Below are positions 35,121 to 43,415 of a DNA stretch of 52,354 bases, piece by piece. The stretch comes from Subtercola sp. Z020 (GTDB lineage: Bacteria > Actinomycetota > Actinomycetes > Actinomycetales > Microbacteriaceae). How positions within the stretch are numbered: position 1 is the first letter of the stretch; each line of letters opens with the position of its first letter. Position numbers and translations under genes: made by a program. Below the pieces are notes generated by a model. It had not been told where the DNA came from. It searched no databases and saw nothing but the letters and a program-made list of their open reading frames with translations. The stretch lies in the NCBI RefSeq assembly GCF_002931235.1, contig NZ_PSTT01000075.1, forward strand, positions 1-52,354, read 5' to 3'.

Positions 35121-36097
35121 GCGACGGGAACGGTGGCGAGACCGTCGATGTCACCGGCGCCGTGCTCACCGTCGGTGAGACCATGGCGCTGTTCGGCGCC
35201 GACCGCGCCGGCGCCACCAGCCGCGGCGACTCCTACCGCCTGAGCTTCGGCGGTGCGGAGTCGAACGTGGCGACGGGCCTCGCCCGGCTCGGCACCCGCG
35301 CCGCCTGGCTGGGCCGGCTCGGCGACGACGACTTCGGCCGGATGATCGCGCGGGAGCTCCGCGCCGAAGGGGTGCTCGACGCCTCCATCGTCGACCCCGG
35401 CGCCGCCACCGGAACGATGATGAAGCATCGCCGCACGAACCACCGCCAGAGCGTGCACTACTACCGCGCGAACAGTGCCGGCTCGCGGCTCGATCCCCGC
35501 GACATCCCGCCCGCCGCCCTCAGCAGCGCCCGTCACCTGCACCTCACGGGCATCACCCCGGCGCTCTCGGCGACGGCCCGTGCCACCGTGGAGTCGATCG
35601 CAGCCGCACCCGACCGCGCCGGGCTCAGCATCGACGTCAACTACCGCGCGAACCTCTGGTCGGCGACGGATGCACGGGAGTGCCTTGCGCCGCTCTTCGC
35701 CCACGCCGACCTCGTGTTCGCCGGCCTCGACGAAGCCCACCTCGTGCTCGGCCGCGACGACCTCCCGGCCGACGACGCCGTTCGCGCACTGGTCGACCTC
35801 GGGGCCGGCGAGGCCGTGATCAAGCTCGGTGCCGCCGGCGCCGTGGCCCTGGTCGCCGGTGGCGACCCCGTGCACTCGCCCGCGATCGCCATCGACGTCG
35901 TCGACAGCGTCGGAGCGGGCGACGCGTTCGTGGCGGGCTACCTCGCCGAGCGCCTGGCCGGCCTCACCGTCGAACAGAGCCTCGTGACCGCGAACGCGTG
36001 CGGCGCCTTCGCCTGCCTCTCGGCCGGTGACTGGGAAGGCTACCCGACCCGTTCCGAACTGCGCCTGCTGGCCGACACCGAGGCCGTCACGCGCTGA
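35117..36097 (+). CDS. PfkB-family sugar kinase, probable 2-keto-3-deoxygluconate kinase
   Basis: The 326-residue ribokinase-fold enzyme shows GETMALFGADRAG, LSFGGAESNVATGLARLGT, and the anion hole with catalytic Asp in DSVGAGDAFVAGYLA. Coupling to the KDPG aldolase by GTGA (35117-35120) makes KDG the likely substrate; other ketoses are possible from sequence alone. The C-terminus overlaps the convergent GntR gene by 11 bases. Confidence 0.88.
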   Translation: MSDGNGGETVDVTGAVLTVGETMALFGADRAGATSRGDSYRLSFGGAESNVATGLARLGTRAAWLGRLGDDDFGRMIARELRAEGVLDASIVDPGAATGTMMKHRRTNHRQSVHYYRANSAGSRLDPRDIPPAALSSARHLHLTGITPALSATARATVESIAAAPDRAGLSIDVNYRANLWSATDARECLAPLFAHADLVFAGLDEAHLVLGRDDLPADDAVRALVDLGAGEAVIKLGAAGAVALVAGGDPVHSPAIAIDVVDSVGAGDAFVAGYLAERLAGLTVEQSLVTANACGAFACLSAGDWEGYPTRSELRLLADTEAVTR

Positions 36098-36815
36098 GGT
36101 TCGCCTCGCGCAGGGAGCGCTCGACGGCGCCGACGTGGGCGGCTGCGGCCGCGCTCGCCCGGGCTGGATCCCTGTCGCGGATCGCGTGGTAGATCGACGA
36201 GTGGTCGCTGCGGGCGTCGAGCGGGTACGCCGCACTGCGGTACTGACCACCCGACACCCGCAGGCGGAAGGTCGTGCTGTTCAGTGCAGAGCCGAGCGCG
36301 CTGAGAGCAGGGTTGCGGGCGGCATCGTTGATGATCTGGTGGAAGCGCAGGTCGAGTTCGGCGTCTTCTTCTGTGCGCTCGGCACCCGGTGCGTCGGGCG
36401 TCGTCGACATGGCGTCGAGGCACTGCTGCAGAGCATCCAGTTCCCCCTCGGTGATGCGCACGCAGGCGAGGCTCGCCGCCTCGGCCTCGACGATGCGGCG
36501 CAGGGTGAGCAGGTCGAGCAGGGTCGCGATCGGCGAGATCTCGATCATGAACGCCATGCTGTCGAGCAGCGACGCCGGCGCGAGGTCGCGTACGAAGGCG
36601 CCGGAGCCGCGCTTGATCTCGATGACGCTCGACTGGGCGAGTGCGCCGAGAGCCTCGCGGATCGTGTTCCGCGAGACCTTCATCTCGGCGGCCAGCTGGC
36701 GCTCGGGGGGCAGCCGGTCGCCGCTCTTCAGCCCGCGCTCGGTGATCATCGCCTTGATCCCGGCGACGACGAGCGTCACGGCCGAGCCGGTGTCGAGATT
36801 GACTGGATCGGCCAT
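36087..36815 (-). CDS. GntR-family regulator, FadR/FCD subfamily
   Basis: The 242-residue regulator has an N-terminal winged helix (LPPERQLAAEMKVSRNTIREALGAL) and a C-terminal all-helical FCD domain. Putative metal and ligand residues appear in DLRFHQIIND, SDHSSIYHAI and AAHVGAVE. AGGAGG precedes ATG 36815. It lies inside the KDG cluster between the kinase and reductase genes, and probably represses both arms through the shared 15-bp motifs at 34307 and 38917. A uronate, KDG or KDPG is the likely effector. Confidence 0.9.
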   Translation of the reverse strand: MADPVNLDTGSAVTLVVAGIKAMITERGLKSGDRLPPERQLAAEMKVSRNTIREALGALAQSSVIEIKRGSGAFVRDLAPASLLDSMAFMIEISPIATLLDLLTLRRIVEAEAASLACVRITEGELDALQQCLDAMSTTPDAPGAERTEEDAELDLRFHQIINDAARNPALSALGSALNSTTFRLRVSGGQYRSAAYPLDARSDHSSIYHAIRDRDPARASAAAAAHVGAVERSLREANLSA

Positions 36816-36890
36816 CGCCGCACCTCCTTCTGCCCCGCCGGCCGGCCTCGCGCTGCCTGCGGTCGACGCCAGCTTAGCCGCGCGGGCGGC

Positions 36891-36933
36891 GGGTGCCGGG
36901 CAGCGGGCTCTGGCTGCCCGACACCCGGCACCC
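36891..36933. repeat. Large inverted repeat between the GntR and kduD genes
   Basis: GGGTGCCGGG (36891-36900) pairs with CCCGGCACCC (36924-36933), with an inner GGGCAGC/GCTGCCC stem. Tandem CTACCGG units follow to about 36966. It could end transcription from the reductase gene. A related GGTGCCGGGC...GCTCTGG string occurs near 34230. Confidence 0.6.
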
Positions 36934-36956
36934 GGCTACCCCCTACCGGCTACCGG

Positions 36957-37715
36957 CTACCGGCCGAGCCACCCGCCGTCGACGGCGAGGATCGTGCCCG
37001 ACACGTAGGCCGCAGCGGGGCTGGCAAGGAAGACGGCCGCCCCGGCGATGTCGGCCGCCTCACCCCAGCGCCCCGCGGGGATGCGGGCGAGGATGTCGCG
37101 GGAGCGCTGCGGGTCGTCGCGGAGCGCCGTGGTGTTGTCGGTGGCGATGTAGCCGGGAGCGATGGCGTTCACGGTGACTCCCGAGGCGGTCCATTCGTTC
37201 GCCAGTGCACGGGTGAGGCCCGCGATCCCCGACTTCGCCGCGGCGTAGCCCGGCACCGTGATGCCGCCCTGGAAGCTCAGCAGGGAAGCGATGAAGACGA
37301 TGCGCCCGCTGCCGCGCTGCAGCATCTGCGCGCCGACCTGCTGGGTCAGCACGAACTGGCTGCTCAGGTCGATCTCGAGGATGCGGTCCCACTCCGAGAG
37401 TGGATGCTCGGCTGCCGGCGAGCGCGAGATGTCCCCCGCGGCGTTCACCAGGATGTCAATGGGGCGTTCGGTGATCGTGCCGGCGAACCGGGCCACGGCC
37501 TCGCGGTCGGAGAAGTCGACCGAGTACCCCTCGAAGCTCCGGCCGAGCGCCGTCACGGCCGCTCCGACCGCGCTGCCCTCCGTCTCGAGGTGGGCGCTGA
37601 CGCCGATGATGTCGGCACCCGCGCGGGCGAGCTCCTCGGCGATCGCCCGGCCGATGCCCCGCCGGGCGCCGGTGACGAGGGCCCGCTGGCCGCTGAGGTC
37701 GATGGTGATGCTCAT
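36957..37715 (-). CDS. kduD: KduD-like 2-keto-3-deoxygluconate dehydrogenase (SDR)
   Basis: The 252-residue classical short-chain dehydrogenase has TGARRGIGRAIA at the cofactor site. The C-terminal half reads like KduD: IASLLSFQGGITVPGYAAAKSG with the catalytic Ser, Tyr and Lys, ANEWTASGVTVNAIAPGYIATDN, and the end AVDGGWLGR. KduD reduces 5-keto-4-deoxyuronate-derived DKII to KDG, which fits the KDG kinase and KDPG aldolase nearby; the isomerase KduI is absent. ATG 37715 overlaps the dehydrogenase stop as ATGA. The longer open frame upstream is not used. Confidence 0.88.
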   Translation of the reverse strand: MSITIDLSGQRALVTGARRGIGRAIAEELARAGADIIGVSAHLETEGSAVGAAVTALGRSFEGYSVDFSDREAVARFAGTITERPIDILVNAAGDISRSPAAEHPLSEWDRILEIDLSSQFVLTQQVGAQMLQRGSGRIVFIASLLSFQGGITVPGYAAAKSGIAGLTRALANEWTASGVTVNAIAPGYIATDNTTALRDDPQRSRDILARIPAGRWGEAADIAGAAVFLASPAAAYVSGTILAVDGGWLGR

Positions 37716-38779
37716 GCGCCGGCCTCGGCGTTCTCTGCGTTCTCTGCGTCGTCTGCGTTCTCGGCGGAGGACACGTCGACGAGCAGCTTCATGCCCGTGC
37801 CGCCGGCGAGCGCCTCGAAAGCACTCGCGACGTCGGCGAGTTCGAAGACCTGCGTGATCAGCAGCCCGGTCGGGATCTCGCCCGCGGTCAGCAGCTCGAG
37901 CGCGCGTTCGAAGTCGGTGCGCTGGTAGACGCGGGCGCCGAGGATGCGGAGTTCGCGCCAGAAGACCCTGTGCAGGTCGAGCGGGCGGGGCTGCGGGTGG
38001 ATCGCCACGATGACCACGGTGCCGCGCACCTTGGCGTAGGAGGTGGCGGTCGCCGCGCCAGCGGCCGAGCCCGAGACCTCGAAGACCACGTCGGCACCGG
38101 CGCCGCCGGTCTTCGCGGTGATCTCCTCGACGAGGTCGGAACGCGCAGCGTCGAGGGTGTCGAAGCCGAGCTCCTCGACCTGGCGCCGGCGCTCCGCGTC
38201 GAGCTCGATGACGGTGACGTGGGCACCCTCGGTGCGGGCGACGAGCGAGATCAGCGTGCCGATCGGGCCGGCACCGATCACGACGACGCTGTCGCCGGCT
38301 CCGAGACCCGACCGGCGCACGTCGTGCACGGCCACGGCGACGGGCTCGGTGAGTGCGGCATCCTGCAGCCCGAGGCCGGCGGGGAGGGGGATGACGGCGC
38401 CGGCGGGCACATTCCAGCGCTGCTGCAGCGCGCCGGAGGTGTCGACGCCGATGAAGTCGAGGTTCTGGCAGATGTGCGTGTTGCCGGCGAGGCAGGCGGG
38501 GCAGGTGCCGTCCCACGAGAGGGGCATCACGGTCACTTGGTCACCGACAGCGACGTCGGAGACGCCGGAACCGAGCGCGACCACGACTCCCGACATCTCG
38601 TGGCCAAGAACCGCCGGGGCGGAGACGCGACCGGCCATGTCTCCGTGATAGACGTGCAGGTCGGTGCCGCAGAGCCCGACGAAGGCGACAGCGATCTGCA
38701 CCTCGCCCTCTGCCGGCGGAACGGGCCGGTACTCGGTGGTGGCGACGGTGCGGGGGCCTTCGTAGGTGGCGGACAGCAC
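37712..38779 (-). CDS. Zinc-dependent alcohol/polyol dehydrogenase (MDR)
   Basis: The 355-residue zinc MDR enzyme has catalytic-zinc residues in VGLCGTDLHVYHGD and LGHEMSGVV, and a Rossmann motif VIGAGPIGTLISL. The structural-zinc lobe reads DGTCPACLAGNTHIC, so the first of the four usual Cys is Asp. The last 17 residues are an odd acidic repeat (AENADDAENAENAEAGA). It resembles L-idonate/sorbitol/threonine-type dehydrogenases and probably oxidises a sugar acid or polyol feeding the KDG route. It is coupled to kduD by ATGA. Confidence 0.88.
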   Translation of the reverse strand: MLSATYEGPRTVATTEYRPVPPAEGEVQIAVAFVGLCGTDLHVYHGDMAGRVSAPAVLGHEMSGVVVALGSGVSDVAVGDQVTVMPLSWDGTCPACLAGNTHICQNLDFIGVDTSGALQQRWNVPAGAVIPLPAGLGLQDAALTEPVAVAVHDVRRSGLGAGDSVVVIGAGPIGTLISLVARTEGAHVTVIELDAERRRQVEELGFDTLDAARSDLVEEITAKTGGAGADVVFEVSGSAAGAATATSYAKVRGTVVIVAIHPQPRPLDLHRVFWRELRILGARVYQRTDFERALELLTAGEIPTGLLITQVFELADVASAFEALAGGTGMKLLVDVSSAENADDAENAENAEAGA

Positions 38780-38916
38780 GGGGGTACTCCTTCTCGATGG
38801 GGCCAGAACGGCTGGCGGGGCCGGGGCCGCCAGAGCCCGGCGCTGCTTCGCACCCGTGGCCTGACCGCTTTCGACCCAGAACCGACTTTATCCCCGCCCG
38901 GGGAGGCAAGGCAAGG

Positions 38917-38931
38917 TTTTGGCCCAACCAA
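38917..38931. promoter_or_regulatory. Candidate GntR operator, copy 2 (dehydrogenase promoter)
   Basis: TTTTGGCCCAACCAA is identical to the site at 34307-34321 and lies 138 bases before the dehydrogenase start, just beyond the 3' end of the ABC permease gene. The orientation relative to the regulated gene is reversed, which suits a roughly palindromic protein target. Confidence 0.6.
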
Positions 38932-38937
38932 TCTGTA

Positions 38938-39870
38938 TCAGCTAGAGATGTCCTTGCGCTGGAACCACCACGCCGCTGCCGCGCCGAACACGAGCGCCCA
39001 GAGAAGACCGGAGAGCACGGCGGCGGCAACGGGGGCAAGATCGGTCGGGGCGGTGAGGAACTGGCTGAACGCCGTCGAATAGTGGGTGGGCAGCACGACC
39101 CGGAGGTCTCCGAGCGTCGGAATCGAGTCGAGCAGCCGCGACAGGATCGACACCAGCACCACTCCCCCTGCGGCGGCGAGCGGCGAGTTCGACACGACCG
39201 TGAGCAGCGTGCCGAGTCCTGCCGCCCAGAGCAGAACAGCGGCTCCGGTCGCGGTCGCGAGGCCGAGCCTGCCGAGCGAGTCGGCAAGACCGAGCACCGG
39301 GCCGCCGGGCACGTGGATGCCGCCCGGCCCGTAGGAGAGCACCCCGACGACGAGCGCGACGAGGGTGAGCGCCACCAGCCCGACGACGAGCAGCGTCGAG
39401 GCGACGGCGACCTTGACCGCCAGCAGGCGGAGCCGCGGCACCGGGATGGTCAGCAGGTACTTCAGCGTCGACCGCGACGCTTCGCCGGCGATCATGTCTC
39501 CGTACAGCAGGGCGGCGATCAGCGTCATCAGGAAGCCCTGGGTGAGCTGCAGCACGAAAGCGGTGAAGGTGCCGCCACTCGCCTGCGCGAGGGCGACGAG
39601 AGCGGATGCCGTTCCCCCGCTCGACGCGGCGCTGCTGTTCGTGGGCGGTGCGCCGCCGATGAGCAGGGCGACCCGCACGATGACGGGCAGCAGCACGAGG
39701 ATGAGCAGCACGATGCGCACCCGCCACTGGCTGAGCTGGCGGGCGAGCTCGACCCGGAACGGCATCGCACCGCGACCCCGACGCGCTGCGGCGGCATCCG
39801 GTGCCCCAGAGGCATCCGGTGCCCCAGCATCCGGTGCCCCGGGGGCCCGCCCGTCGCTCCGGATGCTCAT
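38938..39870 (-). CDS. ABC-2 type permease
   Basis: The 310-residue membrane protein has a cytoplasmic tail carrying three GAPDA-type repeats (about 10-28) and six spans. The first is VRIVLLILVLLPVIVRVALLI, and the ABC-2 core reads YGDMIAGEASRSTLKYLLTIPVPRLRLLAVK. Its ATG at 39870 overlaps the stop of the fused hydrolase-ATPase gene as ATGA, so it is the membrane partner of that ATPase. The C-terminus ends WWFQRKDIS. The substrate is unknown. Confidence 0.92.
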   Translation of the reverse strand: MSIRSDGRAPGAPDAGAPDASGAPDAAAARRGRGAMPFRVELARQLSQWRVRIVLLILVLLPVIVRVALLIGGAPPTNSSAASSGGTASALVALAQASGGTFTAFVLQLTQGFLMTLIAALLYGDMIAGEASRSTLKYLLTIPVPRLRLLAVKVAVASTLLVVGLVALTLVALVVGVLSYGPGGIHVPGGPVLGLADSLGRLGLATATGAAVLLWAAGLGTLLTVVSNSPLAAAGGVVLVSILSRLLDSIPTLGDLRVVLPTHYSTAFSQFLTAPTDLAPVAAAVLSGLLWALVFGAAAAWWFQRKDISS

Positions 39871-42623
39871 GCCGACGGCTCCGTCGCGCCGATGAGAGAG
39901 AGGAACGCCGTCTCGAGCCGGCCCCCGCCGGCGACCTCATCGACCGCACCGCTGGCGACCACTCTGCCGTGCGACATCACCACGACGTGGGTGCAGGTGA
40001 GCTCCACCTCGCCGAGCAGATGCGAAGACACGATCACGGTGCGGCCTCCTTCGGCGTAGCGTCGCAGCACTCCCCGCAGTGCGGTGATCTGCGGCGGGTC
40101 GAGCCCGTTCGTCGGCTCGTCGAGAATGAGCAGGTCGGGCATCCCGAGCATCGCCTGGGCGATCGCCAGGCGCTGCCTCATGCCCTGGCTGTAGCCGCGC
40201 ACCGGCTTCGCGATCGCGCCGCCCAGGTCGGCGACCGCGAGGGCCTCGTCGAAGCGGGCCTCGGCGCGCGGCCTGCCCGTCGCCGCCCAGTACAGCTCGA
40301 GATTGCGGCGACCGGAGAGGTGCGGCAGAAACCCGGGGCCCTCGATGAAGCAGCCGACGCGGGCGAGCACAGGGGAACCCGGGGCGATCGGCACGCCGAA
40401 GGCGAAAGCGATGCCGGTGTCGGGCCGGAGCAGCCCCGTCACCATGCGGAGCGTGGTGGTCTTGCCGGCCCCGTTCTCGCCGAGAAGGCCGAGCACCTGG
40501 CCGCGTTCGACCGTGAACGAGACGTCGTCGACCGCCAGGAACCCCGAGCGGAAGCGCTTCGTCAGCCCCTCGATCTGCAGGGCGGGTGTGGGCGTGCGTG
40601 TGGATGCCTCGCCCGTGGGCACCGCCGGTGTGTCGAGCGAGGGCAGCTCACGCTCGCCCCGCGCCCGGCGCCGGCGAGCCACGACCATCCCCCCGACCAC
40701 CAGCAGCACGGCGGCCAGGAGTGTCGCCGCGATGCCGAGGAGCACGCCGGGCTGCGGTTGCCCCTCGCTGCTGTCGACCGCAGCGGGCGCGACCGTCGGC
40801 AGGCTGATCGGGCCGGCCACGGCAACCGTGTAGGCCGCCGGCTCTGTCGCACCCGAGAACTGCGAGTCGGTCGTGCGCAGGGTCAGCACGAGGTGGTCTC
40901 CGGCGGCGAAGCTGTAGGCGGTGGCGGGCAGAGTGACCTCGACGGTGGCTCCGTCGGCGGGCAGCACGAGCCGGAGGGGCGCGACCCCGCCGGGCAGCGC
41001 GCGCACCGTGTCGCCGCTCTGCACCGCCAGCTGCGCATAGAGCAGCGCCTCACCCGCAGCCGTCGTGGGCACCGCCGGCGCGATGCGGAGCGGCACGGTG
41101 GCCGCGCCCGCCAGCACCACGGGTGCCGCGAGCGCCGGCGAGACGAAGCGCGCCCGCTCGGCCGGCGGATCGGCGGCTCCGAGCAGAGCGGAGGCCGCGA
41201 GCCCTGCTGCGCTGCTGGTGTCGAGCCCCGGGATGCCGGTCACCGAGGCCGGTTCGCCGCCCGGCGGGTTGACGACGGTGGTCTCCGGCCCCGCCAGCGT
41301 GATCTGCTGCCGGGCATCCGCCCCGCCCAGGCCCGGATAGGCGGCGGCCGTGAAGGTCTGAGCGAACGTCGTGGCGCTCGGCGGCACCGCGTAGCTGAAC
41401 GTCGACGGAACGGGGAGGTCTGCCGCGAGGTGGTCGGCGAGCCACGATTCGATGATCGTGTCGGTACCCCCGATGCCTCCCCCATCGTGACCGCCGTTGA
41501 ACCAGCGCACCTGCACCGGGGCGCCGGCCGCCGCGAGCTGGCGGGCGTTCGCGTCGGCCTGGTCGAGGCCGAACAGGTTGTCTTGGATGCCCTGCAGCAG
41601 CAGGGTCGGGGCGCGCATGCCCGACAGAACCGTGGCGGGCGACGAGCGGGCCAGCAGCGCGAGGTCGGCTGCGCTCGGCTGGGCGCCGGAGATCAGGCCC
41701 TGGTAGAGCGCGCAGAACGCCGGCGTGAACCGGCCGCACGGGTTCGCGGGTGCTCCGTCAGCCGCGGGCGCGATTCCGGCCCCGTAGAGGCGGGCGGCCC
41801 AGCCCGCCTTGAAGTCGCGGAGGGCGGTCGCGGAGCCGGCGCCGGTCGCGGACGCGGTCGCGGTCGCGGTCGCGGAGCCGCCGGTCGCGGGCGCGGTCGT
41901 CGCCTGGTCGCCCAGCACGGTGGCCGCCGACGTGGGCACGAGTGCCTGGGCGAGGTCGTTCCAGGTGATGGCGGCGACGACGGTGTCGACGCGGGGGTCT
42001 GTCGCTCCGAGCATCAGCGCGAGGGCGCCGCCGTACGATCCGCCGACCACGCCGACGACGGGGTCGTCACCGTCGGTCTTCTGCACGGTCGGCTCACCGG
42101 CCAGAACGTCGACGAGGGCCCGGGCATCCGGAACCTCACCGTCGAGGGAGTCGAGACCGATCGACCCGCCGGACTGTCCGAACCCGCGGGCGGTGTAGGC
42201 GAGCACCACATAGCCGTCAGCCTGCAGTTCGCGGGCCTCGGGGGCGAGGTCGGTCTTGGTCTGGCCGAAGCCGTGAGCCAGCAGTACGGCCGGCGCCGGG
42301 GTGGTGGCGGGGGTGTAGAGGTCGACATCGAGCGGGATGCTCGCGCTGCTGCCGGGCGATTCGGGCACCTGCACGAAGAACGAGCGTACGCCGCCGCCGT
42401 CGCCGGTGGTGGCGGGGGTCGCGGTCGCGTCTCCGCCGGCCGGGGTCGCGTCGCCGCTGGCCGGGGTCGCGGGTCCGTTCGAGGCGGTCGAGGCCGTGGC
42501 GGCGGGGGTCGCAGCACCGCTGGCGGGAACTGCGGTCGCGCCCGCCGTCACGGCGAAGATCGAGGCCGCGAGCGCCACCGCGGCCAGCCGGGTGGCCCAC
42601 GGCATCCGACGCCGCCTAAGCAC
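39867..42623 (-). CDS. Exported alpha/beta hydrolase (S15/CocE type) fused to an ABC ATPase
   Basis: The roughly 918-residue fusion (numbered from GTG 42623; ATG 42605 is an alternative) starts with an Arg-rich signal peptide and an Ala/Thr linker. An S15/CocE-type hydrolase follows: nucleophile S196 in GGSYGG, acid D348 in QGIQDN and H379 in NGGHDGGG, then a beta-rich domain (about 490-610). One span lies at 626-648 followed by ARRRRARGE. The cytoplasmic ABC ATPase has Walker A GENGAGKT at 715-722, signature YSQGM near 811, Walker B E836 and H868. Topology puts hydrolase outside and ATPase inside. It is coupled to the ABC-2 permease. An Ala/Thr-coding GGTCGC repeat lies near 41840-41880. Confidence 0.92.
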   Translation of the reverse strand: MLRRRRMPWATRLAAVALAASIFAVTAGATAVPASGAATPAATASTASNGPATPASGDATPAGGDATATPATTGDGGGVRSFFVQVPESPGSSASIPLDVDLYTPATTPAPAVLLAHGFGQTKTDLAPEARELQADGYVVLAYTARGFGQSGGSIGLDSLDGEVPDARALVDVLAGEPTVQKTDGDDPVVGVVGGSYGGALALMLGATDPRVDTVVAAITWNDLAQALVPTSAATVLGDQATTAPATGGSATATATASATGAGSATALRDFKAGWAARLYGAGIAPAADGAPANPCGRFTPAFCALYQGLISGAQPSAADLALLARSSPATVLSGMRAPTLLLQGIQDNLFGLDQADANARQLAAAGAPVQVRWFNGGHDGGGIGGTDTIIESWLADHLAADLPVPSTFSYAVPPSATTFAQTFTAAAYPGLGGADARQQITLAGPETTVVNPPGGEPASVTGIPGLDTSSAAGLAASALLGAADPPAERARFVSPALAAPVVLAGAATVPLRIAPAVPTTAAGEALLYAQLAVQSGDTVRALPGGVAPLRLVLPADGATVEVTLPATAYSFAAGDHLVLTLRTTDSQFSGATEPAAYTVAVAGPISLPTVAPAAVDSSEGQPQPGVLLGIAATLLAAVLLVVGGMVVARRRRARGERELPSLDTPAVPTGEASTRTPTPALQIEGLTKRFRSGFLAVDDVSFTVERGQVLGLLGENGAGKTTTLRMVTGLLRPDTGIAFAFGVPIAPGSPVLARVGCFIEGPGFLPHLSGRRNLELYWAATGRPRAEARFDEALAVADLGGAIAKPVRGYSQGMRQRLAIAQAMLGMPDLLILDEPTNGLDPPQITALRGVLRRYAEGGRTVIVSSHLLGEVELTCTHVVVMSHGRVVASGAVDEVAGGGRLETAFLSLIGATEPSA

Positions 42624-43377
42624 CGGCACCGCTCGCCGCAGGGCCGCTCTCCGCGCCGGCAGCGCTCCCCGCGGGGTCGCCGGCAGCGGCGGCGGCGCTC
42701 GCAGCCGGGCCGCCCGCAGCGCGGGCACGGGCGGCGGCGTCCGCCCGCTGCGCCTCCTCGTAGAGGCTGTCGAAAGACGCCTTAGGGTCGCGCACCAGCG
42801 CTGCGCTCACGGCGGCATGCAGCCGCACGCCGCTGCGGTCATCCGTTCGACGAGCCTCGAGCAGGGGCAGCGTCACCTCGCCGAGCACGGCCAGGGCCCG
42901 GCTGAGGCTCTGGCGGGTCTCCCGCGAGCCGCGGCCCAGCTGGCTGACCAGTTCGGCGGCGAGCCCCGCCTCCTGCCCTGCTGGCACGAGGCCAGCCGCG
43001 GTGCGCCACGCACTGCGGGCGACGCTGTCGTCGGGGTCGCGCAGCAGCTCTGTGCTGATGGCCGACCACCCCCGGGGGTCGCCGATCTTCGACAGGGTGT
43101 GCAGGGCCTGGCTGCGCGCCTGCGGCACGTCGGAACCGACCTCGTAGACCAGCCGGGGCACCGTGCGCGCGGCGGGATGCCGCAGCAGCGCCCAGGTGAG
43201 CATGTCGCGCACGAAGAAATCGGGCTCGACGGCGCATCGCTGAACCAGCACCTCGACGAAGGCCGGGTCGGGGCGGGTGCCCGCGGCGAGCGCGCTCTGC
43301 AGCCGATCCGACGACGACGCGGTCTGCAGCGCCCGCCTCAACCTGTCGGCGGGGCCGGTGGAGTCGGTCGGGGTCAT
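42616..43377 (-). CDS. HEAT-repeat protein
   Basis: The 253-residue protein is built of HEAT-like helical repeats (about 35-200), for example FVRDMLTWALLRHP, QARSQALHTLSKIGDPRGWSAIS and DSVARSAWRTAAGLV. A low-complexity Ala/Gly/Pro tail follows. It has no signal peptide and is probably a cytoplasmic scaffold. It lies directly before the hydrolase-ATPase fusion and overlaps its GTG start by 8 bases, so the three genes probably form one operon. GGAGGG precedes ATG 43377. Confidence 0.85.
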   Translation of the reverse strand: MTPTDSTGPADRLRRALQTASSSDRLQSALAAGTRPDPAFVEVLVQRCAVEPDFFVRDMLTWALLRHPAARTVPRLVYEVGSDVPQARSQALHTLSKIGDPRGWSAISTELLRDPDDSVARSAWRTAAGLVPAGQEAGLAAELVSQLGRGSRETRQSLSRALAVLGEVTLPLLEARRTDDRSGVRLHAAVSAALVRDPKASFDSLYEEAQRADAAARARAAGGPAASAAAAAGDPAGSAAGAESGPAASGAGA

Positions 43378-43415
43378 ACCCTCCAGTTAATACCGTTCGG
43401 CGGGACTCGGAGCCC

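Noticed and set aside
36937-36966. CTACCGG tandem units as a CRISPR-like array
   Set aside because: Units are 7 bases and contiguous with no spacers; simple tandem repeat only.
37716-38516. N-terminal extension of the KduD-like frame into the dehydrogenase gene
   Set aside because: The extension is shadow sequence of the dehydrogenase; ATG 37715 overlaps its stop as ATGA and begins at the normal family position.
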